Positions 15,395 through 24,549 of a stretch of DNA of 64,000 nucleotides are shown here, piece after piece. How positions within the stretch are numbered: the first letter of the stretch is position 1; each line of letters begins with the position of its first letter. The stretch comes from Blastopirellula retiformator (lineage in GTDB: Bacteria; Planctomycetota; Planctomycetia; Pirellulales; Pirellulaceae): positions 558,001 to 622,000 of the forward strand of contig NZ_SJPF01000003.1 in the NCBI RefSeq assembly GCF_007859755.1, read 5' to 3'. A model generated the notes under the pieces. It worked only from the letters and a program-made list of their open reading frames with translations. It had not been told where the DNA came from and did no database searches. The translations under genes were made by a program, and so were the position numbers.

Positions 15395-18300
15395 CTAGCG
15401 TGGCGACGCCTGGGTTGCCAGACGCTCGATCGACGCGCGAATCATTTCTTCGCCCTGCACTTCCGACACGATCTTGCCTTCTCCATCAATCAGATAGGAG
15501 GTCGGCCAGCGGTTGATGTTCCACTGGCGGACGATTTTTCCTTCGGCGTGCGGACCGTCGACCAAATTGCGGAACTGGACCTGATGCTCGTCGATCGCCT
15601 TTCGCGCCGCTTCCGGCGTGTCGCTCATGACGCCCAGGATAACAAGCTGGTCGGGAAAATCTTCCGCCAGCTTTTGTAGGCCTGGCAGCTTGAAGATGCA
15701 GGGGCCGCACCAACTGCCCCAGAAGTTGAGCAGCACGATCTTGCCTTTCAGGTCCGAAAGTTTCAGCGGCTTGCCATCTGAATCGATGCCGGAGATTTCC
15801 GGCGCCGGCGATCCTGGCTGCAGGTATCGCAACTCGTAAAGTTGACGTTCGGCCGATTCGCCAATCGTTCGCCCTTGGTAGAGCGGTATGTCGGCGAACT
15901 CGTCGATCACGCGTTGCAGGTATTGTTTCGCCAGTTCGTTCGCCTTGTTGGGGGATGGAAGGGGTGGGTAGTTTTTTTCGGTCAGTTGCATGCCGATCGA
16001 ATAGCAGGCCCGTCCCCGTGCGACGCGGCTTTGGTTTTTGGCGATCAATTGGTCGGCCCGCTCCATTCGTTTTGAAATCGGATCGGCATCTGGATCTTGC
16101 CGATAAAGGAGTTTGTCGACGCAGTCGGCCAGCTGAGGGCGATGTGCGTAGCCGGCCAGCAACATCTCGACCGCTTCGTGACGTTGCTGTGGGTAGTGGG
16201 CTGCCGCACGGCGGTGATCGTAGGGGAGCTTCGCAATCCAGTGGAGTGCGGCAAAGCAGGTTTCGGTATCGCGGTTGGCCTTGGCGATCGCCAGCATTGC
16301 GAAAAGATACTCTGGCGTTGGGTCGGCTCGTTCATCGAGTAGTTGCTGGATCCGGCGCGAGCTGGTCGCGGTCCGCTCTTGCTGGTAGGCCGCGTGATCA
16401 ACAGCGAACTGCCGTTCTAACCGCGCAAATTCGGCTTTGCCAAGCGCCGGGTCATACGGAGGCATGACAAAGCGATCGACTTGGCGCTCTTCCGGAGAGC
16501 CGACTGGTTCGACGAGAATGTCTCCCAGGTCAAGCGGCTTGTCGAAGGAGAGCTGTCTTTGCGCCCCATCGCCAGACAGCATCCGCTCTTGGTAGTCCGC
16601 CGGCGTGAGTCGCAGCGTTTCGCACTCCCCTTCGTGCTCAATCTCCAGGCGAAATCTCCCCTCCTGATTCGGATGGAAGCTCGCATGATGACGCTTGGCG
16701 GCGCCTTCGCCGTCGGCTGGCGGAACCAAATAGTAGAGATCGACCGAGCCCTTGCGGATCGGGCGTTTCAGGTCGGCGTCGATCAGGCGGCCGGAAACGA
16801 CCGATGTCGATCGCATGTAGACTTCCAGCGGCGCTTGCCAGGCCGACTCATCTAGCGAGATCGTTCGTTGTTGGGTCGAGCGGCGATCCCGAAAAGTTAC
16901 GGGAATCGTCTTGACCCAATCCTGCTTCCAAACATGATTCAGGTGAATCAGGGAAAAACGTCCCTGGTCGTCAGCCAGGACTTGTTGGCTTATGTAACCT
17001 CGAATTCCATCTGCGGACGAGGCGAACGGAATTTGATAGTTGATCGCCACGTCGCCAAGCGGCTGGCCGTGCGAGTCGTAGATCATGCCGTCGATCGTTG
17101 GAGCCAATTTGATTGGGATTAACGCATCGTCAATCGGACGTTGTAGCGCCGCGTCCCAACTGGGCGGTCGCTGGTCTTCCCGCGCGAACTCATACGATGG
17201 TTGCGAGTAGATAGCACCGCCGTGTGTCGCGACGATCTTGCCGGGCGCGACGACCGTCCGAAACTTCCCTTGGGCGTCCGTTGCGACGGGGTTATACCCA
17301 GAACGCTCTGGAGATCCCTTTGTGTTCGTGAGGTTGAATGCCAGATTGGGCATCCCTTTCCCTGTCTCCTGATCGACGACCTTTCCGGCGATGACCGCCC
17401 CTTTTTGCAGTCGTACGGTAATCAGGGCCTCGCGCTGGTCTTCCTCAAAGTTGAAGATGCTAGAGGTAGGCAGATAGTCGGCGCCAGCCGGCGGGCTGAT
17501 GATATAAGCGACCGACTTGGTGGTTGGCGGCTCTACCGAAGTCATGCGTCCATGCTCGTCGGCGATTTGCTTGGCAGTTTCGCGATAGTGGCCGTAATCG
17601 TGCTGCTTTGCCCCTTTCAGCGGCTGGCCGGTGTCGTCGGCGACGACCTGGAACGTCAATTTCCGCCCTTCTTGCAGTTCGATCCGAACTTCGCCGGTTT
17701 GGACGTTTCGTTTCATCAAATCGCGATCACGTTTTTCGAGCTCTGCGATCGTGGCGGCGAAGGCGAAGTCATCGACAAAATTAGGATGCCGGATCTGAAG
17801 GCCAAAGCCGCGCCGCGGCGGCAGGCCGGTCAATCGGAAACGGCCTTCGGCGTCTGTGGTTGTTTGGGGCATTGCCCGGCTGTCGCGAAAATTGATGAAG
17901 TCGCGGTCCGAGTATTTGGGCCACCGTCCCTCTTCCAGATCGGCCTGGGTGATGTGCCGGATCGACATGCCGTACATCACCCGAACCTGCGCTCCGGCGA
18001 CCGGGCGGCCTTGCGGATCGACAACTTGACCAGCCAGCGTTGCCGGCGGCGAGAGCGTGATATCGGCACTTAAATGAGGTTGGTCTCCCTGGAGATGCCG
18101 CCAGCCGACCGATTGTCCTTGTCCGACGGCGGCGACGTCGAGCGGCAGGTAGCTAAGTTGAATGCGCTCATGCCGCTGCCCGAGGTTGAAAGGAACGTCC
18201 TCGAATCGATATCGCCCTTCGGCATTGGTGCGCGTGGCTGCGATATCTCCTCGCGGCTTCGAGAGGACGTCGTTCGTAGAGAACCAATGATTGCTGCGGA

Positions 18301-19501
18301 GGATGACTTCGACGTCGGCGGCCGGCTTTACGTCAGAGCCGAAAACGCGTCCCGCGATCGGTTGCAGCCGGAGGGTAGGGGTTTCGATGAACAATTCTAC
18401 CGGCGGAATCGCATCGTCCGCCGTCGCATTTGGGGCCATGTTCCCGAGCAGCGCGATCGTAAGTCCCACGATCATCAGCAACCCGGCGCCAATCGCCCCC
18501 AAGAATCTCGAGTTCCTTGACGCGGGATTGGGGCCAATCCCAAAAATCCGCTGAATCCGCCGTTTCAAATCGCTATCGCCGGCCGCCATCGCCAGCGTTT
18601 CGACCGGCGCGGCCGTGGCGACCGACAGCAGCGCCTTGCCATAGGTAACCCGATCTCCCACGACTTGAATGGCAATTTCGTCGCAGATTTGCTCGCGCTC
18701 GAAGCGGATCTGCCGCGAGATCCACCAGATTGCCGGGTGATAGAACAGCAGCGTTTCGACGGCGCTTTGCAGCAAGTTGACGACGAAATCATGACGACGA
18801 ATATGAGCCAGCTCATGAGCCAGCAGGCATTCCACTTCGGCGACGGTCAGGCCGCTCAGTAGCGCGGATGGCGTGACCACGATCGGCCGTAGCCAGCCGA
18901 AGGTGAGCGGAGTCTGAATGATCGTCGACTGCAACCACACAATTCTTCGCTTGATCTGCATCGTTTCGGCGAGTCTTTCGGCCCGTTGCATCCACGTTGG
19001 GTCGAGCGGCATACCATCGCGACCGGCGTAGCAGCGCACCCGCCAATAGCCGCCGATCAGTCGCAGAGAAAGAAGCGCGACGCCAATTCCCCAGAGCAGC
19101 GCGAGCAGGCTGAACGCCGTGTCGAAACCGCTAGGGGAATGAGTGACCGGTATTGGTTCAACGTGCGGCGGAAGAAGCCCGACCGGCGGTTCGGCGGGCG
19201 CTTCCGGACCGGAAGTGGCCAGCGGAATTGGTTGGGGCGTCGGGGGCTCGGCGACCAATTCTTCGGAAACGACGGGCGCAGCCTGCGACAGGAGCCAAAC
19301 GTAGGTCGTCAGCAGGCAGCAGGGAGAGATAACGAGTAGGCTCAGGAAAACTGCGTAACGAACTTGGGGCCCGGTTCGCCTTAGCTTTACAGACAATACC
19401 GCGGCTATGACGCCGAGAACCGCTCCTTGCCAAAGAAAATGGCACAGCGCCGCGCCTAGTCGCGCAAGTTCATCGGTCGAGATCAGATTGGCGATCGTCA
19501 T
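15395..19501 (-). CDS. M56 (BlaR1-like) metallopeptidase fused to regulatory-like repeats and a TlpA thioredoxin domain
   Basis: 1368 residues. N-terminal hydrophobic helices (about residues 10-70 and 125-150) flank the M56 zinc peptidase with HELAH at 229-233 and the downstream FEREQICDEIAI ligand region; another helix follows at about 335-355. The long middle part has several carboxypeptidase-regulatory-like beta domains (LAGQVVDPQGRPVAGAQVRV, IAGKVVDQETGKGMPNLAF). The C-terminal 130 residues are a TlpA/ResA-like thioredoxin fold with WGSWCGPC (redox cysteines 1265 and 1268) and the cis-proline region RWPTSYLIDGEG. The start codon overlaps the blaI stop (ATGA). In BlaR1/BlaI pairs the peptidase responds to an outside signal and inactivates the repressor; here the sensor seems to be replaced by Ig-like and thioredoxin modules. 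Confidence 0.9.
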   Translation of the reverse strand: MTIANLISTDELARLGAALCHFLWQGAVLGVIAAVLSVKLRRTGPQVRYAVFLSLLVISPCCLLTTYVWLLSQAAPVVSEELVAEPPTPQPIPLATSGPEAPAEPPVGLLPPHVEPIPVTHSPSGFDTAFSLLALLWGIGVALLSLRLIGGYWRVRCYAGRDGMPLDPTWMQRAERLAETMQIKRRIVWLQSTIIQTPLTFGWLRPIVVTPSALLSGLTVAEVECLLAHELAHIRRHDFVVNLLQSAVETLLFYHPAIWWISRQIRFEREQICDEIAIQVVGDRVTYGKALLSVATAAPVETLAMAAGDSDLKRRIQRIFGIGPNPASRNSRFLGAIGAGLLMIVGLTIALLGNMAPNATADDAIPPVELFIETPTLRLQPIAGRVFGSDVKPAADVEVILRSNHWFSTNDVLSKPRGDIAATRTNAEGRYRFEDVPFNLGQRHERIQLSYLPLDVAAVGQGQSVGWRHLQGDQPHLSADITLSPPATLAGQVVDPQGRPVAGAQVRVMYGMSIRHITQADLEEGRWPKYSDRDFINFRDSRAMPQTTTDAEGRFRLTGLPPRRGFGLQIRHPNFVDDFAFAATIAELEKRDRDLMKRNVQTGEVRIELQEGRKLTFQVVADDTGQPLKGAKQHDYGHYRETAKQIADEHGRMTSVEPPTTKSVAYIISPPAGADYLPTSSIFNFEEDQREALITVRLQKGAVIAGKVVDQETGKGMPNLAFNLTNTKGSPERSGYNPVATDAQGKFRTVVAPGKIVATHGGAIYSQPSYEFAREDQRPPSWDAALQRPIDDALIPIKLAPTIDGMIYDSHGQPLGDVAINYQIPFASSADGIRGYISQQVLADDQGRFSLIHLNHVWKQDWVKTIPVTFRDRRSTQQRTISLDESAWQAPLEVYMRSTSVVSGRLIDADLKRPIRKGSVDLYYLVPPADGEGAAKRHHASFHPNQEGRFRLEIEHEGECETLRLTPADYQERMLSGDGAQRQLSFDKPLDLGDILVEPVGSPEERQVDRFVMPPYDPALGKAEFARLERQFAVDHAAYQQERTATSSRRIQQLLDERADPTPEYLFAMLAIAKANRDTETCFAALHWIAKLPYDHRRAAAHYPQQRHEAVEMLLAGYAHRPQLADCVDKLLYRQDPDADPISKRMERADQLIAKNQSRVARGRACYSIGMQLTEKNYPPLPSPNKANELAKQYLQRVIDEFADIPLYQGRTIGESAERQLYELRYLQPGSPAPEISGIDSDGKPLKLSDLKGKIVLLNFWGSWCGPCIFKLPGLQKLAEDFPDQLVILGVMSDTPEAARKAIDEHQVQFRNLVDGPHAEGKIVRQWNINRWPTSYLIDGEGKIVSEVQGEEMIRASIERLATQASPR

Positions 19502-19884
19502 GCGTTTCGCTTCCTTTCGAATTCATCGATCATCGTGCGAATTTCGGCCAGTTCGGCGGCGGACAGATTCTTGGCGGAGAGGGCCTGCATGATCAATTGG
19601 TCGGCGGCGCCGCCAAAACAGCGATCGAGCAGGTTTTTGACCAGCTTCTTTTGCGTCGTTTCTCGCTTTTGCTTGGCGGCATACACATGCGACCGCTCTG
19701 ATTCGTCACGGGTGACTAGTCCTTTTTCCGCCATGATCTGCATCAGCTTCAACACGGTCGTATAGCCGACCGTTCGCGGCATGTGCTCATGAACCTGGCG
19801 GACCGTGGCCGGGCCCACGTTCCACAAGATCGAGAGAATCTCCAGTTCGCTTTCGGTCGGCTGGTTGGCGTTCTTGGGTGACAT
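19498..19884 (-). CDS. BlaI/MecI/CopY-family repressor
   Basis: 128 residues from ATG 19884 (MSPKNANQPTESELEILSIL). It is a winged-helix repressor: ESELEILSILWNVGPATVRQ and MPRTVGYTTVLKLMQIMAEK are the family's helix-turn-helix signature, followed by VYAAKQKRETTQKKLVKNLL and a C-terminal dimer helix. BlaI proteins are cleaved when the partner M56 peptidase is activated. It overlaps the M56 gene by four bases, and its own promoter carries two palindromes, so self-repression is likely. The signal is unlikely to be a beta-lactam, since no penicillin-binding domain is present in the partner. Confidence 0.93.
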   Translation of the reverse strand: MSPKNANQPTESELEILSILWNVGPATVRQVHEHMPRTVGYTTVLKLMQIMAEKGLVTRDESERSHVYAAKQKRETTQKKLVKNLLDRCFGGAADQLIMQALSAKNLSAAELAEIRTMIDEFERKRNA

Positions 19885-19922
19885 CGCGTGCTCTGGGGGA
19901 TAGAAGCTCTTCAATGGCGATG

Positions 19923-19963
19923 ATTGTACGAAGTTCTTCGTAGGTGTCAACGAAAGTTTTCGT
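19923..19963 (-). promoter_or_regulatory. blaI promoter with two operator-like palindromes
   Basis: On the minus strand TTGACA (19945-19950), a 16-bp spacer and TACAAT (19923-19928) form a near-consensus promoter. One palindrome, TACGAA-N4-TTCGTA (19927-19942), fills the spacer and touches the -10; a second, ACGAAA-N2-TTTCGT (19950-19963), sits just upstream of the -35. Their centres are 22 bp apart, about two helical turns, as expected for paired repressor dimers. Confidence 0.8.
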
Positions 19964-20064
19964 ACTTTGGTGCAGTGAGATGAGGCGGCGCCTTGCGTAA
20001 GATGAGCGGAGGCGCTGGAAGAAATGCGGGTCTCAAGTGTGCTGGCCGCTGAGATCCGCGCTCG

Positions 20065-20580
20065 TCACTTCGAATCGAGAGAGAAATCGGCCTGGTCGCT
20101 GCCGCCGGCGGCGACGGTGAATTCCCGTTCGGTCTGTGTGTTGTACCGCGGGGGAAGCGTTTCTTTGGCCGTCACGCGGACGGTGTCGCTGGGGCAGTTG
20201 TAAGCCGCAAGTGAGGTCTCGCGGACCGCCTGGTTGCGGGAACTGAGCGAGTCGACCGAATGATCGTACAAATCGTATAGGTTCTGTTGTTCGACATAGG
20301 GAAGAATGGCGATCGCCCAACCCATAAAGCCGCGACTGTTGACGATGCCGCCGGAGTTGTGCTGGCACGTGCCAATGGGGAATGTGTTGTGGACGTCGTT
20401 GTAGACATGCATCGCCAAGGCGATCTGCTTCAAGTTGTTGGAGCAATGCATCCGACGAGCCGCTTCGCGGGCCTGCTGCACCGCCGGCAAGAGCAGCGCG
20501 ATCAATACGCCAATAATGGCGATAACGACCAGTAATTCGACCAGCGTGAATCCTGGTCGGCGGGATCTGAAGATACTCAT
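20065..20580 (-). CDS. DUF1559-type prepilin-like protein, short
   Basis: 171 residues from ATG 20580, preceded by TTGGGAGCG. It has the type IV prepilin-like N-terminus [20 protein letters not shown], then the planctomycete DUF1559 motif [15 protein letters not shown] and [17 protein letters not shown]. These proteins are thought to be exported and processed at the FTLVE site. Typical members are 300 or more residues; this one ends soon after [12 protein letters not shown], so the C-terminal half is missing. It may be a truncated or a naturally short paralogue. It stands between the blaI promoter and a divergent DinB gene. Confidence 0.85.
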   Translation of the reverse strand: MSIFRSRRPGFTLVELLVVIAIIGVLIALLLPAVQQAREAARRMHCSNNLKQIALAMHVYNDVHNTFPIGTCQHNSGGIVNSRGFMGWAIAILPYVEQQNLYDLYDHSVDSLSSRNQAVRETSLAAYNCPSDTVRVTAKETLPPRYNTQTEREFTVAAGGSDQADFSLDSK

Positions 20581-20952
20581 GGCGACGCTCCCAAGCGAAG
20601 AGAAAAGATGGATGGAAGGAGGAGCTGCGGTGGAGTCACCGTATTCCATGATTGTCGCGCGTTAGCCCTTTTTGTGTAGCGAAAACATGTAAAATAATGC
20701 GAATTATTTTCATTGAGGCATGTTAAGGGGGCGAGAGTGGCTCTCCTGGGCAGTGGTTTGCACTCTTGCGGATTCTCAACGGCAAACAGACAGGCCAGAA
20801 GATCCGCGGCTAGACCCTGGAGACTAGCGATGCGCGACACGTGTACTGGTACGGCGAGTGAAGTTTTGTACACTTTTGGCATGGCTTGCGGGTTATCCCA
20901 AGTCAGCGCTTCAAGGTCCCTGTACACGACTATCGCCCAGTGGAGAAAATCG
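20581..20952. other. Divergent region DUF1559 / DinB
   Basis: 372 bp, with an AT-rich core unlike the surrounding DNA and the perfect palindrome at 20691-20710. Further right are two GTACAC words (20867 and 20920 area). No gene is supported; the longer frame into DinB lacks any domain in this part. Confidence 0.5.
20691..20710. promoter_or_regulatory. AT-rich perfect palindrome, possible operator
   Basis: AAAATAAT-GCGA-ATTATTTT, 8-bp arms in an AT-rich island of an otherwise GC-rich region, between two divergent genes. Composition and symmetry suit a regulator site; the regulator is unknown. Confidence 0.4.
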
Positions 20953-21453
20953 ATGACGATCGCCCAATCCCTGTTGCCCGAGTTTGACGAAGAGATGGCG
21001 CTAACGCGGAAGACGTTGGAAGCGATTCCCAGCGACAAGCTGAATTGGAAGCCGCACGTCAAGTCGAACACGATCGGCTGGAACGCCAATCACCTGGCCG
21101 ACATCCCGAGCTGGATCGAGTTCATGCTGGAGCACGACTCACTCGACATCGCTCCGGTGGATGGTCCTCCCTGGAAGTCGCCGAGCCTGGAGTCGAGCGA
21201 AGAGATTCTGGCGCTATTTGATGAGAACGTCGCCCACGCGCGGAAGGTGCTGGAGAAAACGCCCGACGAAGTCTTCGCCCAAGACTGGGCGTTCATGATG
21301 GGAGGACAAGTGATGTTCACCATGACCAAGGGCGCTACGCTGCGGAAATGGGCGCTCAGCCACATGGTGCATCACCGGGCGACGGTCCGCGTCTATCTGC
21401 GGATGAACGACATCGCCGTCCCCGGCGTCTATGGGCCTTCGGGCGACGAATAG
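20953..21453 (+). CDS. DinB-family protein
   Basis: 166 residues from ATG 20953, chosen for the GTGGAGAAAATCG site just upstream. The four-helix DinB/YfiT-like fold is suggested by LLPEFDEEMALTRKTLEAIP, the metal-binding histidine in GWNANHLADIP and the C-terminal HMVHHRATVRVYLRM motif, followed by PGVYGPSGDE. Members include thiol-dependent metalloenzymes and proteins of unknown role. No neighbour hints at the substrate. Confidence 0.9.
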   Translation: MTIAQSLLPEFDEEMALTRKTLEAIPSDKLNWKPHVKSNTIGWNANHLADIPSWIEFMLEHDSLDIAPVDGPPWKSPSLESSEEILALFDENVAHARKVLEKTPDEVFAQDWAFMMGGQVMFTMTKGATLRKWALSHMVHHRATVRVYLRMNDIAVPGVYGPSGDE

Positions 21454-21522
21454 AATCGCCGGCCAGCAACCAGCAACGCCGGCTCGCAGGAGTCGGCGTT
21501 GGCGATCGATCGCGGGCGGGGC

Positions 21523-22137
21523 CTAGCGACGTCCGTTGGCGGATAAGCGCGTCGCGGCGCCAAGTCCGTTCGCTGCGGCATCGCGAGCTTCATCCAGTTG
21601 TTTCATGAACGCGCCGAAGTACCGACCGTTGTCATGAAACGTGCGGCCGCTGACGATGTTGCCGTCGACGACGCAGGGCTCGTTGACGAAGATCCCGCCG
21701 CAGACTTCCAGGTCGAACTTGCACTTGGGTACGGTCGCCATGCGGCGACCTTTCACGCAGTCGGCGTAAGCCAAAATCTCGACGCCATGGCAGACGCAGG
21801 CAACCGGCTTGCCCGACTCAACGAAGTGACGCGTCGCTTTGACCAGGTGCTCGTCATAGCGGATATATTCGGGCGCACGACCGCCGCTGAGCATGATGCC
21901 GGCGTATTCTTCCGGCACGATGTCGGCGAAGGCGATCTCCGCGTTCAGGGTGTACCCCTCCCACTCTTTGGTGATCGTCCAGCCCGGCTTCACTTCGTGC
22001 ATCACCATTTGGTACAGGCGTTTTTCGGGGGCGGCGACCACCGGCTGATAGCCCCCTTCTTGCAGGCGATAGTAAGGATAAAGCGTGTCGAGCGTTTCCG
22101 ACGCGTCGCCGATGATGATCAAGACCTTGTCCGACAC
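21523..22137 (-). CDS. DJ-1/PfpI-family protein
   Basis: 204 residues from GTG 22137, with an AAAGGACAAT ribosome site and only one base after the stop of the upstream gene. The class I glutamine amidotransferase-like fold is visible: VLIIIGDASETLDTLYPYY, GIMLSGGRAPEYIR and the nucleophile elbow VACVCHGVEILAYAD with the likely active cysteine before HG. The family includes stress-linked deglycase-like proteins and proteases. As the last gene of the leftward sugar cluster it may repair or detoxify reactive carbonyl compounds, which is a guess. Confidence 0.9.
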   Translation of the reverse strand: MSDKVLIIIGDASETLDTLYPYYRLQEGGYQPVVAAPEKRLYQMVMHEVKPGWTITKEWEGYTLNAEIAFADIVPEEYAGIMLSGGRAPEYIRYDEHLVKATRHFVESGKPVACVCHGVEILAYADCVKGRRMATVPKCKFDLEVCGGIFVNEPCVVDGNIVSGRTFHDNGRYFGAFMKQLDEARDAAANGLGAATRLSANGRR

Positions 22138-22138
22138 G

Positions 22139-23083
22139 TTATTGTCCTTTCGCGCTCTTAGCGACGTAGTTATCGAGGTATTGACGTCCCCGGTCGATCT
22201 CGGCCGTCGTTTCGGCCACCGTGGGCAAGATGGGGATGCCGCGAGGGACCGGGTGCATGAAAACTTCGGTCCAGCCCTGGTATTGTATCGCGGCGAGAGC
22301 GGCGACCAATGGTTGGAAGTCGACAGGGCCGCGTCCCGGCATCTGTAAGAGCTGCCGCTCGGTCGGCAGCGGCTCATGACAGCCGTCGCCATGTTGCCAG
22401 GCATAGAACATTTCGAGCCCCTCGGCCAGTTCATGAATCAACTCGGCAAGGAGCTTCTCGTCCTGCGGCAAGTGGTACGGCGCGAGCGCGATTCCCAAGT
22501 TTTTGGATGGCCGCAACTCCAGCAGCCAGCGCAGCGAGTCGGGCGACTCAATCAGGTTATTGGCGTGATTCTCAATCGCGATCGTGACGCCGGTTTCTTC
22601 GGCCACTTCCAGATGAGGCTTCATCTTTTCGACGAAGGCGGCGACTCCCTTTTTCAGTTCGGCGCCGGTTAAACCCTTGGGGCCAGAGCCGCCGGTCACC
22701 ATCAGTTGGCAACCAAACCGCTGGGCTAATTGCATCTCGTCTTGCAGGCCGAATGGGCCTAGTTTGTACTGGGTGATACAGCCGAGCTTCACGTCGTTTT
22801 GCTGCAAGAGCTCGGCAAAACTCGCTTCACCTAGTGCGTCGATCTGTTCGCGCTGATCGCCGTGCACCTTGGGCCAAACGTCAATGTGCTTGGCGCCGAT
22901 CTTCTTCGCCTCGGGCAAGATCTCCGCCAGCTTGGCGTAGCCGTACATGCAGGAAGGGAGCATGTAGTGGAGTTGAAAAGCGGCGTCGGTCGCAGCGCGA
23001 CTTGTGCCGATCAGACTAGCGCCGATCGCACTGGCGGAAAGCGCGTGAAAGCGGCGACGATCGATTCGGGGTAGGTGAGGCAT
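22139..23083 (-). CDS. Sugar phosphate isomerase/epimerase family protein, Tat-exported
   Basis: 314 residues. The N-terminus PRIDRRRFHALSASAIGASL is a twin-arginine signal. The rest is a xylose-isomerase-like TIM barrel (AP endonuclease 2 family): KKIGAKHIDVWPKVHG, VTIAIENHANNLIESPDSLR and FYAWQHGDG with metal-ligand-type residues. It is tightly followed by the DJ-1 gene and lies 24 bp after the oxidoreductase gene. Planctomycetes carry many such exported isomerases next to MocA-type oxidoreductases; the sugar is unknown. Confidence 0.9.
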   Translation of the reverse strand: MPHLPRIDRRRFHALSASAIGASLIGTSRAATDAAFQLHYMLPSCMYGYAKLAEILPEAKKIGAKHIDVWPKVHGDQREQIDALGEASFAELLQQNDVKLGCITQYKLGPFGLQDEMQLAQRFGCQLMVTGGSGPKGLTGAELKKGVAAFVEKMKPHLEVAEETGVTIAIENHANNLIESPDSLRWLLELRPSKNLGIALAPYHLPQDEKLLAELIHELAEGLEMFYAWQHGDGCHEPLPTERQLLQMPGRGPVDFQPLVAALAAIQYQGWTEVFMHPVPRGIPILPTVAETTAEIDRGRQYLDNYVAKSAKGQ

Positions 23084-23107
23084 CGGGTTCTCGATTAAGA
23101 GGTGAGC

Positions 23108-24403
23108 TTAGGCGACTTCAAAGCCGGGGCGTTGCTCGCGGCGGAGGTGCTGATTCGCTTCGTCGTCGCCGACGAAGGTCTCGCTCTTGGGGTCCCAGGT
23201 CAGCTTGCGGCCCAGTTTCATCGAGATGTTCCCCAAGTGGCAGGTGCTGACGCTGCGATGTTGACCTTCGACGTCCGAGATTGGCGTCTTCCGGGCGGCG
23301 ACGCAGTCGAAGAAGTTGCCCATGTGGTTGACGATCGCGTCGAGCTTGCCGGCCCGCTCGGGACGGGTGAGGTTGTCGAAGTTGTAGAGCGTAAATTCCT
23401 CGCGCGGCAGCGGCTTTTCAGTCGGCGCCCCTTCCAGTGAACCGCGGTTCACGAACAGGCGTCCTTTGTCGCCGGTGAACATCAAGCCGTTGCGACCATT
23501 GTCGGCGACCGTCATCTCGACGCCGTTGTCCAGCTTGTAGCGAACGTGGTAGTCGATCGCCACGTTGTATCCGTCGGCGACATTGGGCATTTTGGCGGTC
23601 CCTTCGATTTCGACCGGCAGCGCACCGGCGCCCCACTGGCCGATGTCGATATGGTGCGCGCCCCAGTCGGTCATTTGCCCGCCGCTGTATTCGTACCACC
23701 ACCGGAACGTGTAGTGCGAACGCTCTGGAATGTACGCGACGTCAGGCGTCTGGCCTTGCCATAGATCCCAGTTCAGATTCTTGGGAACCGGCTGTTTGGC
23801 GAACGGCCCGCCAGTTTTGTTCTTGCCCAGGACAATGTCGACGCGCTGGAGGGCGCCGACCCAGCCTTGGCGAACCATTTCGACCGCGGTCCGAAACCGA
23901 CTGTCGCTGCGTTGCCACGATCCGACTTGGACGACGCGGCCGGTCTCACGCACGACGTTGTGTAGCGTCTTCCCTTCATCGATCGTCAGCGTCAACGGCT
24001 TCTCGCAGTAGACGTCTTTGCCGGCGCGACACGCATCGATCACCATCTTCGAGTGCCAGTGGTCCGGCGTGCCAATCATCACCACATCGACATCGTCGCG
24101 AGCGAGCAGATCGCGGTAGTCTTCCATCAGCTTCGATTTGCCGCCGAAGTCGTGGTTGGCTTTCTCCAGGATTTCTCGGTCGACGTCGGCCAGCGCGACG
24201 ACGTCGCCATGGGCGGCCGCTTTTTCGGTGATGACCGAGCCTTGGTAGCGAAGGCCGATCGCGCCCACGCCCAGACGAGAGTTGGCGTCGCGCGGCTTTT
24301 CGTCAGCGGCGGCCGTCGAAAGGCCGCCAAAGACCAACGCCGAAGAGGCGGCAGCCGAAACTTGCGCGATCCAATGGCGGCGATCGAGTGTGGGCTGTGA
24401 CAT
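23108..24403 (-). CDS. Gfo/Idh/MocA-family oxidoreductase, Tat-type signal
   Basis: 431 residues from ATG 24403, supported by the AGGAGCCCCGC site. The signal contains DRRHWIAQVSAAASSALVFG. A Rossmann domain (RLGVGAIGLRYQGSVITEKA, VVALADVDREI) binds NAD(P); the EKPLTLTIDEGKTL motif holds the conserved Lys of the family, followed by a C-terminal beta domain with WGAHHIDIGQWGAG. These enzymes oxidise or reduce sugars and inositols. It is first of three closely spaced genes with the isomerase and DJ-1 protein. Confidence 0.94.
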   Translation of the reverse strand: MSQPTLDRRHWIAQVSAAASSALVFGGLSTAAADEKPRDANSRLGVGAIGLRYQGSVITEKAAAHGDVVALADVDREILEKANHDFGGKSKLMEDYRDLLARDDVDVVMIGTPDHWHSKMVIDACRAGKDVYCEKPLTLTIDEGKTLHNVVRETGRVVQVGSWQRSDSRFRTAVEMVRQGWVGALQRVDIVLGKNKTGGPFAKQPVPKNLNWDLWQGQTPDVAYIPERSHYTFRWWYEYSGGQMTDWGAHHIDIGQWGAGALPVEIEGTAKMPNVADGYNVAIDYHVRYKLDNGVEMTVADNGRNGLMFTGDKGRLFVNRGSLEGAPTEKPLPREEFTLYNFDNLTRPERAGKLDAIVNHMGNFFDCVAARKTPISDVEGQHRSVSTCHLGNISMKLGRKLTWDPKSETFVGDDEANQHLRREQRPGFEVA

Positions 24404-24549
24404 GCGGGGCTCCTGCATGGGGAGGTGAGATGAGGATATTGCGTGGCGGATGTGATCGCCTTATCCTCGCCCAGCCGCTGGGCCGATGCAATCCGCGAAT
24501 GCGTAGAGTTGCTCCGGTATTTTGTCAGCCGATAAAGGCGATCAAGACG

